A DNA stretch of 64,000 nt from NCBI RefSeq assembly GCF_900105905.1, contig NZ_FNSV01000005.1, positions 8,327,501 to 8,391,500 of the forward strand, read 5' to 3'. The notes under the pieces were generated by a model that saw only the letters and a program-made list of their open reading frames with translations, had not been told where the DNA came from and did not search any database. Position 1 is the stretch's first letter; every line of letters starts with the position of its first letter. This DNA is from Rhodococcus koreensis. GTDB lineage: Bacteria; Actinomycetota; Actinomycetes; Mycobacteriales; Mycobacteriaceae. The position numbers and the translations under genes were made by a program. Of this stretch, positions 63,914-64,000 are shown in pieces.

Positions 63914-64000
63914 ATGCAGTCTTGGTCCGAAACCGCTGTCCCGTCCGTTCCAGGCCAGGGGCCTCCGCTGCGGTTGTTCGACACCGCCGACCGGCAGGTG
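63914..64000 (+). CDS. mshC: Cysteine:1D-myo-inosityl glucosamine ligase MshC (partial)
   Basis: MshC joins cysteine to GlcN-inositol in mycothiol synthesis. Only the first 29 codons are in the window: [20 protein letters not shown] followed by LFDTADRQV, which match MshC starts in actinobacteria. The gene runs off the right edge. TAGGCT (63901-63906) ends 7 nt before ATG 63914, so the transcript is probably leaderless. Confidence 0.9.

Overview
The window is high-GC actinobacterial chromosome, almost certainly from the Rhodococcus jostii / R. opacus group of Mycobacteriales. Evidence: GTG and TTG starts, ATGA/GTGA gene overlaps, mycothiol (mshC), GarA, SteA/SteB, and gene order that follows Mycobacterium tuberculosis in three blocks. 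Most of it is core genome. I see no prophage, insertion sequence or CRISPR array.

Layout. 1-3.7 kb: the end of an rRNA operon (16S-23S spacer, 23S, 5S, strong terminator). 3.7-20.4 kb: a long plus-strand run matching Rv1691-Rv1713 (RGG-rich TPR protein, HAD phosphatase, small protein, tlyA, nadK, recN, steA, steB, pyrG, NUDIX, a decayed xerD, parA-like, scpA, scpB, RluB-type synthase, cmk, der), then tRNA-Pro. 20.6-30.7 kb: accessory genes (L,D-transpeptidase, ECF sigma factor, drug-efflux MFS, TetR with palindromic operators facing an SDR / saccharopine-dehydrogenase-like / acyl-CoA synthetase operon, NUDIX, SMP-30).

30.8-45.6 kb matches Rv1822-Rv1837: phosphatidyltransferase, DUF881-Sbp-DUF881, gcvH, garA, MerR, bifunctional nuclease, MerR, a tandem glycine riboswitch driving gcvP, then on the minus strand metallophosphoesterase, VWA lipid-anchored or membrane-tethered protein, and malate synthase G. 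It joins glycine cleavage, 2-oxoglutarate control (GarA) and the glyoxylate branch. 45.7-50.8 kb: minus-strand genes including a TauE/SafE sulfite exporter behind a Cys-Cys leader peptide and hairpin, an atypical zinc-ribbon SDR, and tRNA-Leu.

50.9-64 kb matches Rv2141c-Rv2130c in modified order: M20 peptidase, PEBP, pyrD, DUF5703, lipoprotein, an inserted heme-acquisition operon (hmuO-T-U-V) with an IdeR/DtxR-type box, aldo/keto-reductase-like protein, uppP, histidine phosphatase, DUF3090, SCO1664-type kinase-like protein, and the first codons of mshC.

The observations most worth following are the xerD relic (which would fit a linear chromosome that needs no dimer resolution), the predicted cysteine-responsive attenuator upstream of the sulfite exporter, the two reductase-like proteins lacking canonical catalytic residues, and the conserved but poorly understood DUF881/Sbp and DUF3090/SCO1664 modules. 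All family assignments come from reading the translated sequence; none was confirmed by a database search.
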